A stretch of DNA of 40,320 bases, taken from contig CAZIWW010000003.1 of NCBI GenBank assembly GCA_964543275.1, positions 1 through 40,320 on the forward strand, read 5' to 3'. A model generated the notes under the pieces. It was not told the origin of the DNA, did no database searches, and was given only the letters and a program-made list of their open reading frames with translations. The translations under genes were made by a program, and so were the position numbers. Origin of the DNA: CAZIWW01 sp964543275. Its GTDB lineage: Bacteria > Patescibacteriota > Minisyncoccia > Moranbacterales > UBA11712. This document shows, piece by piece, positions 31,445-38,303 of this stretch (the stretch's first letter is position 1; each line of letters begins with the position of its first letter).

Positions 31445-31465
31445 ATATTTATCATATTTATGTTG

Positions 31466-31540
31466 CAGGGACGATCCAGCCGGGGCGGGACGGTCTTCTG
31501 CGTGACAGGCAGACGCTATAACCAGCTGAGCTGCGCCCCC
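31466..31540 (-). pseudogene. Degenerate tRNA-like sequence with GTC anticodon loop
   Basis: Minus strand: GGGGGCG acceptor can pair with CGTCCCT through two G-U pairs; the D-arm GCTCAGCTGGTTATAGC lacks one pair; the anticodon arm CTGC-CTGTCAC-GCAG is intact. The T-arm has no TTCRA loop (GTCCCGCCCCGGCTGGAT instead). It looks like a decayed tRNA-Asp or a non-functional tRNA-like element. Confidence 0.6.
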
Positions 31541-31588
31541 GCCTAACGAAGATTAAATATGTCGAGAAAAATTATTTTTAATTTTTGT

Positions 31589-31661
31589 ACCATGGTAGAA
31601 ATTCAAACTCTCGATATTGGGCTTATGAGTCCCACGCTCTAACCAACCGATCTACCAGTCA
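31589..31661 (-). pseudogene. Degenerate tRNA-Met-like sequence (CAT)
   Basis: Minus strand: anticodon arm and flanks GAGCGTGGGACTCATAAGCC are identical to the intact tRNA at 31706-31779. The acceptor halves TGACTGG and CCATGGT pair at only three positions, and the T-stem is weak. Probably a decayed duplicate. Confidence 0.6.
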
Positions 31662-31705
31662 AAATATTTTTATTGTATTTTTTGCATCAGGAGCGGGATT
31701 TGTTG

Positions 31706-31779
31706 TAGCGGCGAGTGGAGTTGAACCACTGACCTTGGGCTTATGAGTCCCACGCTCTAACCAACTGAGCTACGCCGCC
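31706..31779 (-). tRNA. tRNA-Met (CAT), elongator-like
   Basis: Minus strand: acceptor GGCGGCG/CGCCGCT (one G-U), D-arm GCTCAGTTGGTTAGAGC, anticodon loop CTCATAA, T-arm AGTGG-TTCAACT-CCACT. No encoded CCA. The last anticodon-stem pair is an A-G mismatch, shared with the degenerate copy. A tRNA-Ile with lysidine-modified CAT is the alternative identity. Confidence 0.85.
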
Positions 31780-31991
31780 AATTTTCACAGGCTTATGCCT
31801 TTACCCGTCTCCGGCGAGAGCTTGACCGTTTTAATCAATTGTCTGTCTGTCCGTCATAGCTTTAGCGACGGCGGGAGCTATCCCAGCATAACTATAATGT
31901 AGAATGAAGAATTAAAAGTGTAAAATTTTTGATTAACACCAACACTAGCAGGTTTTCTATGCCAGCTTTAATAATTTTTTGCGGACGCTTG

Positions 31992-32065
31992 TTGCGGGGG
32001 TAGGATTTGAACCTACGACCTGCTGGTTATGAGCCAGCCGAGCTGCCAGACTGCTCCACCCCGCT
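31992..32065 (-). tRNA. Initiator tRNA-fMet (CAT)
   Basis: Minus strand: 74 nt before CCA. TGGAGCAG and GGTCGTAGGTTCAAATCC are typical of initiators, and base 1 is unpaired with base 72 (A-A). The anticodon stem is GCTGG/CCAGC, so the usual three G-C pairs next to the loop are here U-A, G-C, G-C. The T-arm GTAGG-TTCAAAT-CCTAC is intact. First gene of the minus-strand tRNA transcript. Confidence 0.93.
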
Positions 32066-32122
32066 GCGTAAAGCCAATTTCATTTACAAGCGCTGTGCAT
32101 GCGTTCGAAACGACTGCTCGGT

Positions 32123-32151
32123 ATTGTAGCTGTTTTTTTAATTTTTGTCAA
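32123..32151 (-). promoter_or_regulatory. Promoter of the tRNA cluster (minus strand)
   Basis: Minus strand TTGACA at 32146-32151, exactly 17 bases of A-rich spacer, TACAAT at 32123-32128, about 58 bases upstream of tRNA-fMet. A very good consensus match, divergent from the plus-strand promoter at 32164. Confidence 0.75.
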
Positions 32152-32163
32152 TTGGTTGTTCAG

Positions 32164-32192
32164 TTGTCAAATTATGAAAAATTTGCTAGAAT
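32164..32192 (+). promoter_or_regulatory. Promoter for the small membrane protein and possibly gyrB
   Basis: TTGTCA at 32164-32169, a 17-base spacer and TAGAAT at 32187-32192. Transcription would start near 32199, 27 bases before the ATG at 32226. Confidence 0.65.
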
Positions 32193-32225
32193 GGCGAAAG
32201 CTAGAGAATCATAAAAAATCAAAAA

Positions 32226-32594
32226 ATGACAATTCGAGGATACCTCTGGGGAATGCGCTTGAGCACTCTGGCGGCGCTGGCAGCTTTGGCGCTAGTTGTT
32301 TATTATGTCGATCCAGTTCGCGACGGCTTGTTAGGGCAAACACTTCTTTATGTCAGTTTGTTTTTTTCAGTCACGGGGATGGCCACTCTTTTTTTGTTTT
32401 GGCTAAGGCGGAAATTTTCCGGGAACGAAATTGTTTTCACTAACGTTGGAATAAGTTTTCGCCAGGGGATGTTGGTTTCACTAGTGGTGATAATTATGTT
32501 TATTCTACAGAGCTTTCGATTGCTAGTTTGGTGGGACGGGTTGTTGGTAGCGGCCGGGATATTGTTGGTAGAATTGTGGTTTTTGTCGAGATAA
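32226..32594 (+). CDS. Small integral membrane protein of unknown function
   Basis: 122 residues with four predicted membrane segments: LSTLAALAALALVVYYV, TLLYVSLFFSVTGMATLFLF, MLVSLVVIIMFILQSF and LLVAAGILLVELWFL. A basic loop (WLRRKFSGNEI) separates the pairs. No catalytic motif is seen. Similar four-helix proteins occur widely in Parcubacteria, but I cannot name a function. It lies just upstream of gyrB, separated by a family A repeat. Confidence 0.8.
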   Translation: MTIRGYLWGMRLSTLAALAALALVVYYVDPVRDGLLGQTLLYVSLFFSVTGMATLFLFWLRRKFSGNEIVFTNVGISFRQGMLVSLVVIIMFILQSFRLLVWWDGLLVAAGILLVELWFLSR

Positions 32595-32598
32595 GTAG

Positions 32599-32716
32599 TC
32601 TCTACGAACTACGAAAAAATTACGAAAATACAAAAGTTTGAAAATATTCTGCACACTTAGAATTCAAGCTTTGGCGCAACTTCGTATTTTCGTACGAATT
32701 TCGTAGTTCGTAGGGA
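32599..32716. repeat. Family A palindromic element, upstream of gyrB
   Basis: TCTCTACGAACTACGAA at the left and TTCGTAGTTCGTAGGGA at the right, with inner arms TTACGAAAATAC / GTATTTTCGTA. A more diverged copy with CGAAAATAC in place of CGAATATAC, as also at 36447. Confidence 0.85.
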
Positions 32717-32732
32717 TTGCCCGTAAATTTTT

Positions 32733-34739
32733 ATGCCAAAAAAGGTTAAAGAGTCAAATAAATCCGACTATACCGCTAAATCCATCCAGGTCCTGGAAGG
32801 ATTAGAGCCGGTGCGCAAGCGTCCGGGGATGTATATCGGCGGGACTTCGGTTGAAGGACTGCATCATTTGGTGTGGGAAGTGGTCAATAACTCTATTGAC
32901 GAAGCGATGGCTGGTTATTGCAAAAATGTCGTAGTCGAACTGCTCCCGGAAAATTTAGTGCGTGTTTCCGATGACGGACGGGGAATTCCGGTGGAAAAGC
33001 ATCCGCAGACTAAAAAGTCCACTCTGGAAACTGTAATGACTAAACTTCACGCAGGTGGTAAATTTGGCGGAGAGGGGTATAAAATTTCCGGAGGACTGCA
33101 CGGAGTTGGTGTCAGCGTGGTTAACGCTCTTTCGGCTTGGTTTAAGGCGGAAGTTCATCGCAATGGAAAAATTTGGATCCAGGAATACAAGCGAGGAAAA
33201 GCTTTGGGAAAAGTTAGGACGAGCGGCAAGGCGAAAGATGCGGGAACGATTATAACTTTTCAGCCCGATCCGCAGGTTTTTCCAGAGGTAGATTTTAATT
33301 GGAATAAAATTATAGAGTATCTGCGCCAGCAGGCGTATCTTACTAAAGGCGTCAACATCAGAATTTACGACAGGCGGGAGGTTAAGGGTGAGAAGGATAT
33401 TTACAAGGAAAAACGTCAGGGGTTTTGCTTTGACGGGGGGATCGTTTCATTTATTAAATTTTTAAATCGCTCCAAAGAAGTCAAAAACCAGCGTCCGTTT
33501 TATGTTGAAAAAACGGTTGACGATGTTTATGTGGAAATCTCTTTTCAGTATGTGGATGGGATTAAAGAGCATCTTTACTCTTTTGCCAATAATATTTTCA
33601 CCGTTGAAGGCGGAATGCATATGACCGGCTTCAAGTCGGCGTTAACTCGCATCATTAATGATTACGCGCGAAAGAATAATTTGATTCGGGAAAAGGACGG
33701 CAATCTGACCAGCGACGATGTGATGGAAGGACTGACGGCGGTAGTTAGTGTCAAGCTTAGGAATCCGCAGTTTGAGGGTCAGACTAAAGCCAAGTTGGGA
33801 AATGGTGAAGTAAGGGGAATTGTCTCGGCGGTTATGTCCGAAGGATTGGCGGATTATTTAGGAAAAAATCCGGCTGACGCCCGAGCCATTGTCGGGAAAT
33901 GTCTAATTTCGGCCCAAGCTCGCAAGGCGGCTCAAGCTGCCAAGCAGGCGGTAATTCGCAAAGGGGCGTTGGAAGGAATGACGCTTCCGGGGAAATTGGC
34001 TGACTGTTCCTCGCGCGACGCTTCTAAGTCGGAGCTGTATATCGTGGAGGGAGACAGCGCCGGAGGCAGCGCCAAACAGGGACGCGACAGAAATTTCCAA
34101 GCTATTCTTCCTCTGCGGGGGAAAATTCTCAACGTGGAGAAGACCCGGTTGGATAGAATGCTTTCCTCCAACGAGATTAAGTCTCTGATAATCGCTCTGG
34201 GGACTGGAGTAGGCGACCAGCTTGACATAGACAAGCTTCGTTATCACCGGATTATTATTATGACGGACGCCGATGTGGACGGATCGCACATCCGGACTTT
34301 GCTGTTGACTTTGTTTTACCGCCACTTCGAAGAAATTATTAATCGTGGCTATCTCTACATAGCCCAGCCGCCGCTTTATAAAATCCAAAAGGGCAAAGAG
34401 TTCCACTACGCTTTTAACGAAGAAGACAAAGAGGAAATCATTGGGGAATTTTTGGACAAGTCCGTCAAGGAAAAGAAAAAAGTAAAAGTCGAGTTAACCG
34501 AGGAAGATGAGAAAGCCGCCGGCATCAGCATCCAACGCTATAAAGGTCTTGGAGAAATGAACCCGAAACAGCTTTGGGAAACCACTATGGATCCGGCCAA
34601 TCGAGTGATGTACCAAGTAGTCATCGAAGATGCCAAAGAAGCCGACCGTGTTTTTGATATCTTGATGGGCAACGAAGTTGAACCTCGCAAGAAATTCATT
34701 CAAGCAGGGGCGAGGAATGTGGCAATGTTAGATGTGTAG
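32733..34739 (+). CDS. gyrB: DNA gyrase/topoisomerase subunit B
   Basis: ATPase subunit of type IIA topoisomerase. GHKL motifs: EVVNNSIDEAMAGY, DDGRGIPVEKHP and GGLHGVGVSVVNALS. Transducer and TOPRIM domains follow: YIVEGDSAGGSAKQGRD, then MTDADVDGSHIRTLLLTL, and the C-terminal QRYKGLGEMNPKQLWETTMD. 668 residues. Gyrase B and ParE are hard to separate by eye; GyrB is more likely because the single type II enzyme in reduced genomes is normally gyrase. No gyrA is adjacent. Confidence 0.93.
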   Translation: MPKKVKESNKSDYTAKSIQVLEGLEPVRKRPGMYIGGTSVEGLHHLVWEVVNNSIDEAMAGYCKNVVVELLPENLVRVSDDGRGIPVEKHPQTKKSTLETVMTKLHAGGKFGGEGYKISGGLHGVGVSVVNALSAWFKAEVHRNGKIWIQEYKRGKALGKVRTSGKAKDAGTIITFQPDPQVFPEVDFNWNKIIEYLRQQAYLTKGVNIRIYDRREVKGEKDIYKEKRQGFCFDGGIVSFIKFLNRSKEVKNQRPFYVEKTVDDVYVEISFQYVDGIKEHLYSFANNIFTVEGGMHMTGFKSALTRIINDYARKNNLIREKDGNLTSDDVMEGLTAVVSVKLRNPQFEGQTKAKLGNGEVRGIVSAVMSEGLADYLGKNPADARAIVGKCLISAQARKAAQAAKQAVIRKGALEGMTLPGKLADCSSRDASKSELYIVEGDSAGGSAKQGRDRNFQAILPLRGKILNVEKTRLDRMLSSNEIKSLIIALGTGVGDQLDIDKLRYHRIIIMTDADVDGSHIRTLLLTLFYRHFEEIINRGYLYIAQPPLYKIQKGKEFHYAFNEEDKEEIIGEFLDKSVKEKKKVKVELTEEDEKAAGISIQRYKGLGEMNPKQLWETTMDPANRVMYQVVIEDAKEADRVFDILMGNEVEPRKKFIQAGARNVAMLDV

Positions 34740-34825
34740 TTAGCTTAAACTCAAAACTTAAAGTTCAAATCTTAAAACTGCGGCGTAAAGCTAAAAGTTG
34801 CGGGGGTTGATTTTTATGCTGGGAG

Positions 34826-34853
34826 TTGACAGGTTTTCTTGTTAATGTATTAT
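34826..34853 (+). promoter_or_regulatory. Candidate promoter of the secE-nusG-rplK-rplA operon
   Basis: TTGACA at 34826-34831, a 16-base spacer and TATTAT at 34848-34853. Start expected near 34860, directly before a hairpin with a T-run. A second, poorer candidate (TTGACA at 34892, TAAATT 16 bases on) lies inside the family B repeat's left edge. Confidence 0.55.
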
Positions 34854-34862
34854 TTAGGATAG

Positions 34863-34882
34863 AAAAGCCCCAAAGGCTTTTT
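34863..34882 (+). terminator. Hairpin AAAAGCC/GGCTTTT right after the promoter
   Basis: AAAAGCC-CCAAA-GGCTTTTT: seven pairs with a T-run. It may end the gyrB transcript or attenuate the secE operon, since the candidate promoter ends only ten bases upstream. Confidence 0.5.
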
Positions 34883-34899
34883 AAAAAAGGCTTGACACG

Positions 34900-35001
34900 A
34901 TGCTAATCCGCGATAAATTCTAATCGGCGAATTGCGAATAATGGATTCACGTGTTAGCAAGTTCGCGATTTGTAGATTGGCATTTATTAGCGGATTAGCA
35001 T
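34900..35001. repeat. Family B palindromic element, upstream of secE
   Basis: Left end ATGCTAATCCGCGATAAATT, right end CATTTATTAGCGGATTAGCA then T. The right end is 13 bases before the secE ATG. Confidence 0.88.
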
Positions 35002-35014
35002 AGTATTTGAAAAG

Positions 35015-35200
35015 ATGAACAAAATTATCGCTTTCGTCAAGGAAGCTTACGTTGAATTGAAAAAGGTTAACTGGCCGACACGAGAGCAGACTATTAAGTT
35101 TACTGGCATGGTTATCGGAGTGAGTTTGGTGGTGGCGGCTTTTTTAGGATTGTTGGACTGGGGATTTGGAGAAGCGATGAGGGAATTTGTGATTGAGTAG
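35015..35200 (+). CDS. secE: Preprotein translocase subunit SecE
   Basis: Clamp subunit of the SecYEG channel. 61 residues: an amphipathic start IAFVKEAYVELKKVNWPTRE (with the conserved KVxWP motif), then one membrane helix TGMVIGVSLVVAAFLGLLDW. The single-helix form is typical outside enterobacteria. In the conserved secE-nusG-rplK-rplA order. Confidence 0.95.
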   Translation: MNKIIAFVKEAYVELKKVNWPTREQTIKFTGMVIGVSLVVAAFLGLLDWGFGEAMREFVIE

Positions 35201-35201
35201 A

Positions 35202-35349
35202 TCTCTACGAATTATGCAACTCCTCCACGAATTACGAATTTTGTACGAATATACGAATCAATGCAACATCAATACCGACCTATGCTTAGCATTAATCTTG
35301 AAAACAAATTCATTCGTATATTCGTAAGTGATTCGTAATTAGTAGAGAA
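35202..35349. repeat. Family A palindromic element, inverted, secE-nusG spacer
   Basis: Outer TCTCTACGAATTA and AATTAGTAGAGA; nested CTCCACGAATTACGAAT. Inner arms run CGAATCAAT ... ATTCATTCG, the reverse of the usual CGAATGAAT ... ATTGATTCG, so this copy is in the opposite orientation. The right end is six bases before the nusG ATG. Confidence 0.85.
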
Positions 35350-35355
35350 GCACTC

Positions 35356-35901
35356 ATGGCTAAACAAACGCAACATCATGGTCGGGCTTGGTATGTTTTG
35401 CATACTTACTCTGGCTATGAGGACAATGTGGCTAAAAATCTTCGGCAAAGAATAGAATCCTTGGATATGCAGGATAAGATTTTTGAAGTGCTGGTTCCAA
35501 AAGAAAAGAAGATTAAGATAAAGAACGGCAAAAGAACAGTGGTGGAAGAGCGAATTTTCCCAGGCTATGTTTTAGTGGAAATGATTGTAACCGACGATTC
35601 CTGGTATGTGGTGCGCAATACTCCCAATGTTACCGGGTTTATCGGATTGGGCACAACCCCAACTCCTATTGTGCCGGAAGAAATTGAAGCAATGAAGAAG
35701 ATAATGGGTGTGGCAGAGCCGAAGTATAAAATTGATGTTGTTCGCGGGGACGCGGTGAAGATTACTGATGGACCTTTTAAAGATTTTGACGGGAAAGTTG
35801 ACAATATAGATGAGGAAAGGGGGAAAGTTAAGGTTTTAGTTTCCATATTCGGGAGAGAAACTCCGGTGGAGTTGGATTTTTTGCAGATAAAGAAAATATA
35901 G
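35356..35901 (+). CDS. nusG: Transcription termination/antitermination protein NusG
   Basis: Binds RNA polymerase through its NGN domain and Rho or uS10 through its KOW domain. NGN: AWYVLHTYSGYEDNVAKNLR and IFPGYVLVEMIVTDDSWYVV, with RNTPNVTGFIG. KOW: GDAVKITDGPFKDFDGKVD. 181 residues. The ATG at 35356 follows AGAGAAGCACTC from the repeat arm. Confidence 0.97.
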   Translation: MAKQTQHHGRAWYVLHTYSGYEDNVAKNLRQRIESLDMQDKIFEVLVPKEKKIKIKNGKRTVVEERIFPGYVLVEMIVTDDSWYVVRNTPNVTGFIGLGTTPTPIVPEEIEAMKKIMGVAEPKYKIDVVRGDAVKITDGPFKDFDGKVDNIDEERGKVKVLVSIFGRETPVELDFLQIKKI

Positions 35902-35905
35902 TAGG

Positions 35906-36015
35906 TCTCTACGAATTACGAATCAATTACGAATATACGAATGAATTTTAATTCGCGCTACAGTAAAAATTTTCATTGATTCGTATATTCGTACAAAATT
36001 CGTAATTCGTAGAGA
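35906..36015. repeat. Family A palindromic element, nusG-rplK spacer
   Basis: TCTCTACGAATTACGAAT and its exact reverse complement form the ends; inner arms TACGAATATACGAATGAAT / ATTGATTCGTATATTCGTA. It fills the spacer and ends seven bases before the rplK ATG. Confidence 0.92.
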
Positions 36016-36022
36016 AGCACTT

Positions 36023-36445
36023 ATGGCTAAGAAAATAAAAACAGTTATCAAACTGCAAATCAAAGCTGGTCAAGCCAATCCGGCGCCCCCTGTGGGCCCG
36101 GCGCTGGGTCAGCATGGCTTGAATATTCAGGATTTCTGCGTCAAGTTTAACGAAGCTACTAAAGATAAAACAGGAAATGTTATACCGGTTGAGATATCCG
36201 TTTACGAAGATCGCAGTTTTGATTTTGTTTTAAAAACTCCTCCGGCGGCGGATCTTCTAAAGAAAGCGGCTAGGGTTGAAAAGGGGGCGGCTGATCCGCT
36301 TAAGGATAAAGTTGGGAAAGTTACTAAACAGCAAATCAGGGAGATTGCCGAAATCAAGATGCCGGACCTGAACGCTAACGATGTTGAAGCGGCGGAAAAA
36401 ATTGTGAAAGGGACTGCAAGGAGTATGGGTATAAAAGTCGAGTAA
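36023..36445 (+). CDS. rplK: 50S ribosomal protein uL11
   Basis: Stalk-base protein at the GTPase-associated centre. 140 residues, with the Pro-rich PAPPVGPALGQHGLNIQDFC of the N-terminal domain and the rRNA-binding C-terminal region GKVTKQQIREIAEIKMPDLN. Paired with rplA as usual. Confidence 0.98.
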   Translation: MAKKIKTVIKLQIKAGQANPAPPVGPALGQHGLNIQDFCVKFNEATKDKTGNVIPVEISVYEDRSFDFVLKTPPAADLLKKAARVEKGAADPLKDKVGKVTKQQIREIAEIKMPDLNANDVEAAEKIVKGTARSMGIKVE

Positions 36446-36446
36446 G

Positions 36447-36564
36447 TCTCTACGAGCTACAAAGTAACTGCGAAAATACGAAAGGAGCAATTGGTATTAA
36501 TTTTTTTCTTTCTTTGTTTTGTTGGATTTTCTATATTTGTATAAATTTCGTAGTCCATAGATAG
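36447..36564. repeat. Family A element, diverged, rplK-rplA spacer
   Basis: TCTCTACGAGCTAC at the left, AATTTCGTAGTCCATAGAT at the right, with inner CGAAAATACGAAAGG. More degenerate than other copies. Confidence 0.65.
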
Positions 36565-36570
36565 AAATCT

Positions 36571-37221
36571 ATGATTAAGATGAAAAGTAATCAACTATCG
36601 ATGACCGATGCTATTGCTGAAGTTAAAAAATCCGCTTCCGCTAAATTTGACGAATCAGTCGAAGTGCATATAAGGCTTAACATTGATCCCAGGAAGAGTG
36701 ATCAACAGACGCGGGGCGTGGCGGAGCTTCCGCATGGAACCGGCAAGAAACTGCGCGTCGCTGTTTTTACCAATATCAGGAAAAAAGAGGCCGAAGATGC
36801 CGGGGCGGATATTGTAGGCGACGAAAGTTTAATCGATGATATTAAAAAGTCCGGCAAGATTGACGCCGATGTGGTTATAGCTACGCCTGATATAATGCCT
36901 AGGCTGGCTCGGATCGCTAAAATACTTGGCCCAAAAGGGTTAATGCCAAATCCCAAGAATCAAACCATAACAGAAAAGGTCAGTGAGACGATTAAATCGC
37001 TGAAAAAGGGTCGAGCCGTTTTCAAAAACGACGACAGCGGAAATATACATCAGGTAATTGGCAAGGTTTCTTTTGAAGAAAAGAAACTGGAGGAAAATTT
37101 TAAAGCTTTTGTGGACGCGCTTAATAAAGCTAGACCGGAAGCTGTTAAGGGGAAGTTTATAAAAAGTATCGCGGTTTGCTCTACGATGGGAAAGGCGAGC
37201 AAGGTTGATCTTAACATATAA
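36571..37221 (+). CDS. rplA: 50S ribosomal protein uL1
   Basis: L1-stalk protein that assists release of deacylated tRNA. Conserved blocks: VEVHIRLNIDPRKSDQQTRG, VAELPHGTGKKLRVAVF, LARIAKILGPKGLMPNPKNQ and the C-terminal IKSIAVCSTMGKASKVDL. 216 residues, with a slightly short N-terminus. An ATG three codons on is also possible. Its presence argues against the parcubacterial subgroup that has lost uL1. rplJ, rplL and rpoBC, which usually follow, are absent here. Confidence 0.96.
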   Translation: MIKMKSNQLSMTDAIAEVKKSASAKFDESVEVHIRLNIDPRKSDQQTRGVAELPHGTGKKLRVAVFTNIRKKEAEDAGADIVGDESLIDDIKKSGKIDADVVIATPDIMPRLARIAKILGPKGLMPNPKNQTITEKVSETIKSLKKGRAVFKNDDSGNIHQVIGKVSFEEKKLEENFKAFVDALNKARPEAVKGKFIKSIAVCSTMGKASKVDLNI

Positions 37222-37337
37222 GTTTGGTTTATTCGCCCGGTTGGTTTAGGTTAACTGGGTGTTTTTTTGGTTTTGGTATATCTGACAATCTATTTATCTG
37301 CGACAAAAAGATAATCGCTTTTAAATCCATTAAAATT

Positions 37338-37907
37338 ATGTTGAATAAACAAAAGCTGGTTATAGGATTGGTAGGCGAGACTGGGTCTGGAAAAGATACT
37401 GTGGCGGAGTATCTTAGGGATAAGTATAATGTCAAGCTATTGAGGTTTTCCGATCCGCTTCGCGATGTTCTGAAACTTTATTTCAACAGCTTTTCTAAAG
37501 AGGATATGCAGTGGCTGGCGATGGAATTTAAGAAACGTTTTGGAAAAGACATTCTTTCCAAGGGGCTTCGCAAAAAAATTGAAAAGATAAGAAACGGTTC
37601 TCCGGTAGCAGTTAATGGAATCAGATTTTTTGAAGATTATGATTTTATAAAAAGCTTTCCCGACGCTTATGTGATTTATACCACTTTGGACAGCAAGTCA
37701 CGCTGGCAAAGAGCATTCAAACGCGGCGAGAAGTCAGATGACGCCGCGAGTTACGAAAAATTTTTAGAGTTGGAAAAATCTCCTACAGAAGTTCAGATAC
37801 CAGCTATCGGCAAAAAAGCTGATTTTAAAATAGAAAATACTGGGACAAAGGAGAAGCTGTTTCAAAAAGTGGATGAAATTATAACTAAATTAATAAAAGA
37901 AAAATGA
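37338..37907 (+). CDS. P-loop kinase, dephospho-CoA kinase/nucleotide kinase-like
   Basis: 189 residues. Walker A is IGLVGETGSGKDTVAEYL at residues 8-25, with KDT rather than KST, as in many nucleotide and deoxynucleotide kinases. DPLRDVLKLY, NGIRFFEDYDFIK and VIYTTLDSKSRWQRAFKRGE (a LID-like basic segment) follow. It resembles the AAA-type 'dephospho-CoA kinase-like' proteins common in CPR and archaea, but the substrate is uncertain. The ATG at 37338 is chosen over the open frame from 37224, whose 38 extra residues look non-coding. It lies between rplA and the 23S gene. Confidence 0.75.
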   Translation: MLNKQKLVIGLVGETGSGKDTVAEYLRDKYNVKLLRFSDPLRDVLKLYFNSFSKEDMQWLAMEFKKRFGKDILSKGLRKKIEKIRNGSPVAVNGIRFFEDYDFIKSFPDAYVIYTTLDSKSRWQRAFKRGEKSDDAASYEKFLELEKSPTEVQIPAIGKKADFKIENTGTKEKLFQKVDEIITKLIKEK

Positions 37908-37990
37908 GTTTGGGATGTATTATTAAATATAAATGGACGCGCGCATAACGAGATATATTAAGTAACACATTAGCGATTGAAAAATAAGGG

Positions 37991-38019
37991 TTGACAACAC
38001 TTTGTCGAGGATGTAATAT
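37991..38019 (+). promoter_or_regulatory. Promoter of the 23S rRNA gene
   Basis: TTGACA at 37991-37996, 17-base spacer, TAATAT at 38014-38019. Start expected near 38026, about 380 bases before the mature 23S 5' end. No 16S or tRNA gene lies between. Confidence 0.75.
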
Positions 38020-38114
38020 AAACAAAAGAACTGGTTGGTCAATAACAATAAAGGATTGATTCGATTAACGTAATGCCAATTTTATGATGAAAATATCTAA
38101 AATTCTAGGAGTGA

Positions 38115-38177
38115 GAAGCGGATGAAGTTTTAATTTTGGTTTTTGTCTAATTAATCCGCTTCACAAAAGCGGGTTTT
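38115..38177 (+). promoter_or_regulatory. Possible attenuator in the 23S leader: mutually exclusive hairpins
   Basis: GAAGCGGAT at 38115-38123 can pair with ATCCGCTTC at 38154-38162. The same CCGCTT (38156-38161) can instead pair with AAGCGG at 38167-38172 (loop CACAA), followed by GTTTTAATTT. The second hairpin is terminator-like and the first would prevent it. Confidence 0.5.
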
Positions 38178-38226
38178 AATTTGTTTGGCGCTGAAACATT
38201 AGTTAATAATTTATTTTTAGCTGTTG

Positions 38227-38303
38227 TTTCCGCGTCACATGGCACTTTGACAAGTGAATAACAAGCCGAATCGGTATTTTATCAGCGTGTTTTAGCGCGG
38301 AAA
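38227..38303 (+). promoter_or_regulatory. boxA-like antitermination site within a leader stem
   Basis: GCACTTTGACA at 38242-38252 resembles the rrn boxA consensus (GCTCTTTAACA). It is enclosed by the 8-bp inverted repeat TTTCCGCG (38227-38234) and CGCGGAAA (38296-38303). Confidence 0.45.

Noticed and set aside
37224..37337. 38-residue N-terminal extension of the P-loop kinase
   Set aside because: It starts from a non-ATG codon right after the rplA stop, and the translated segment has no family similarity; Walker A is near the N-terminus in this family.
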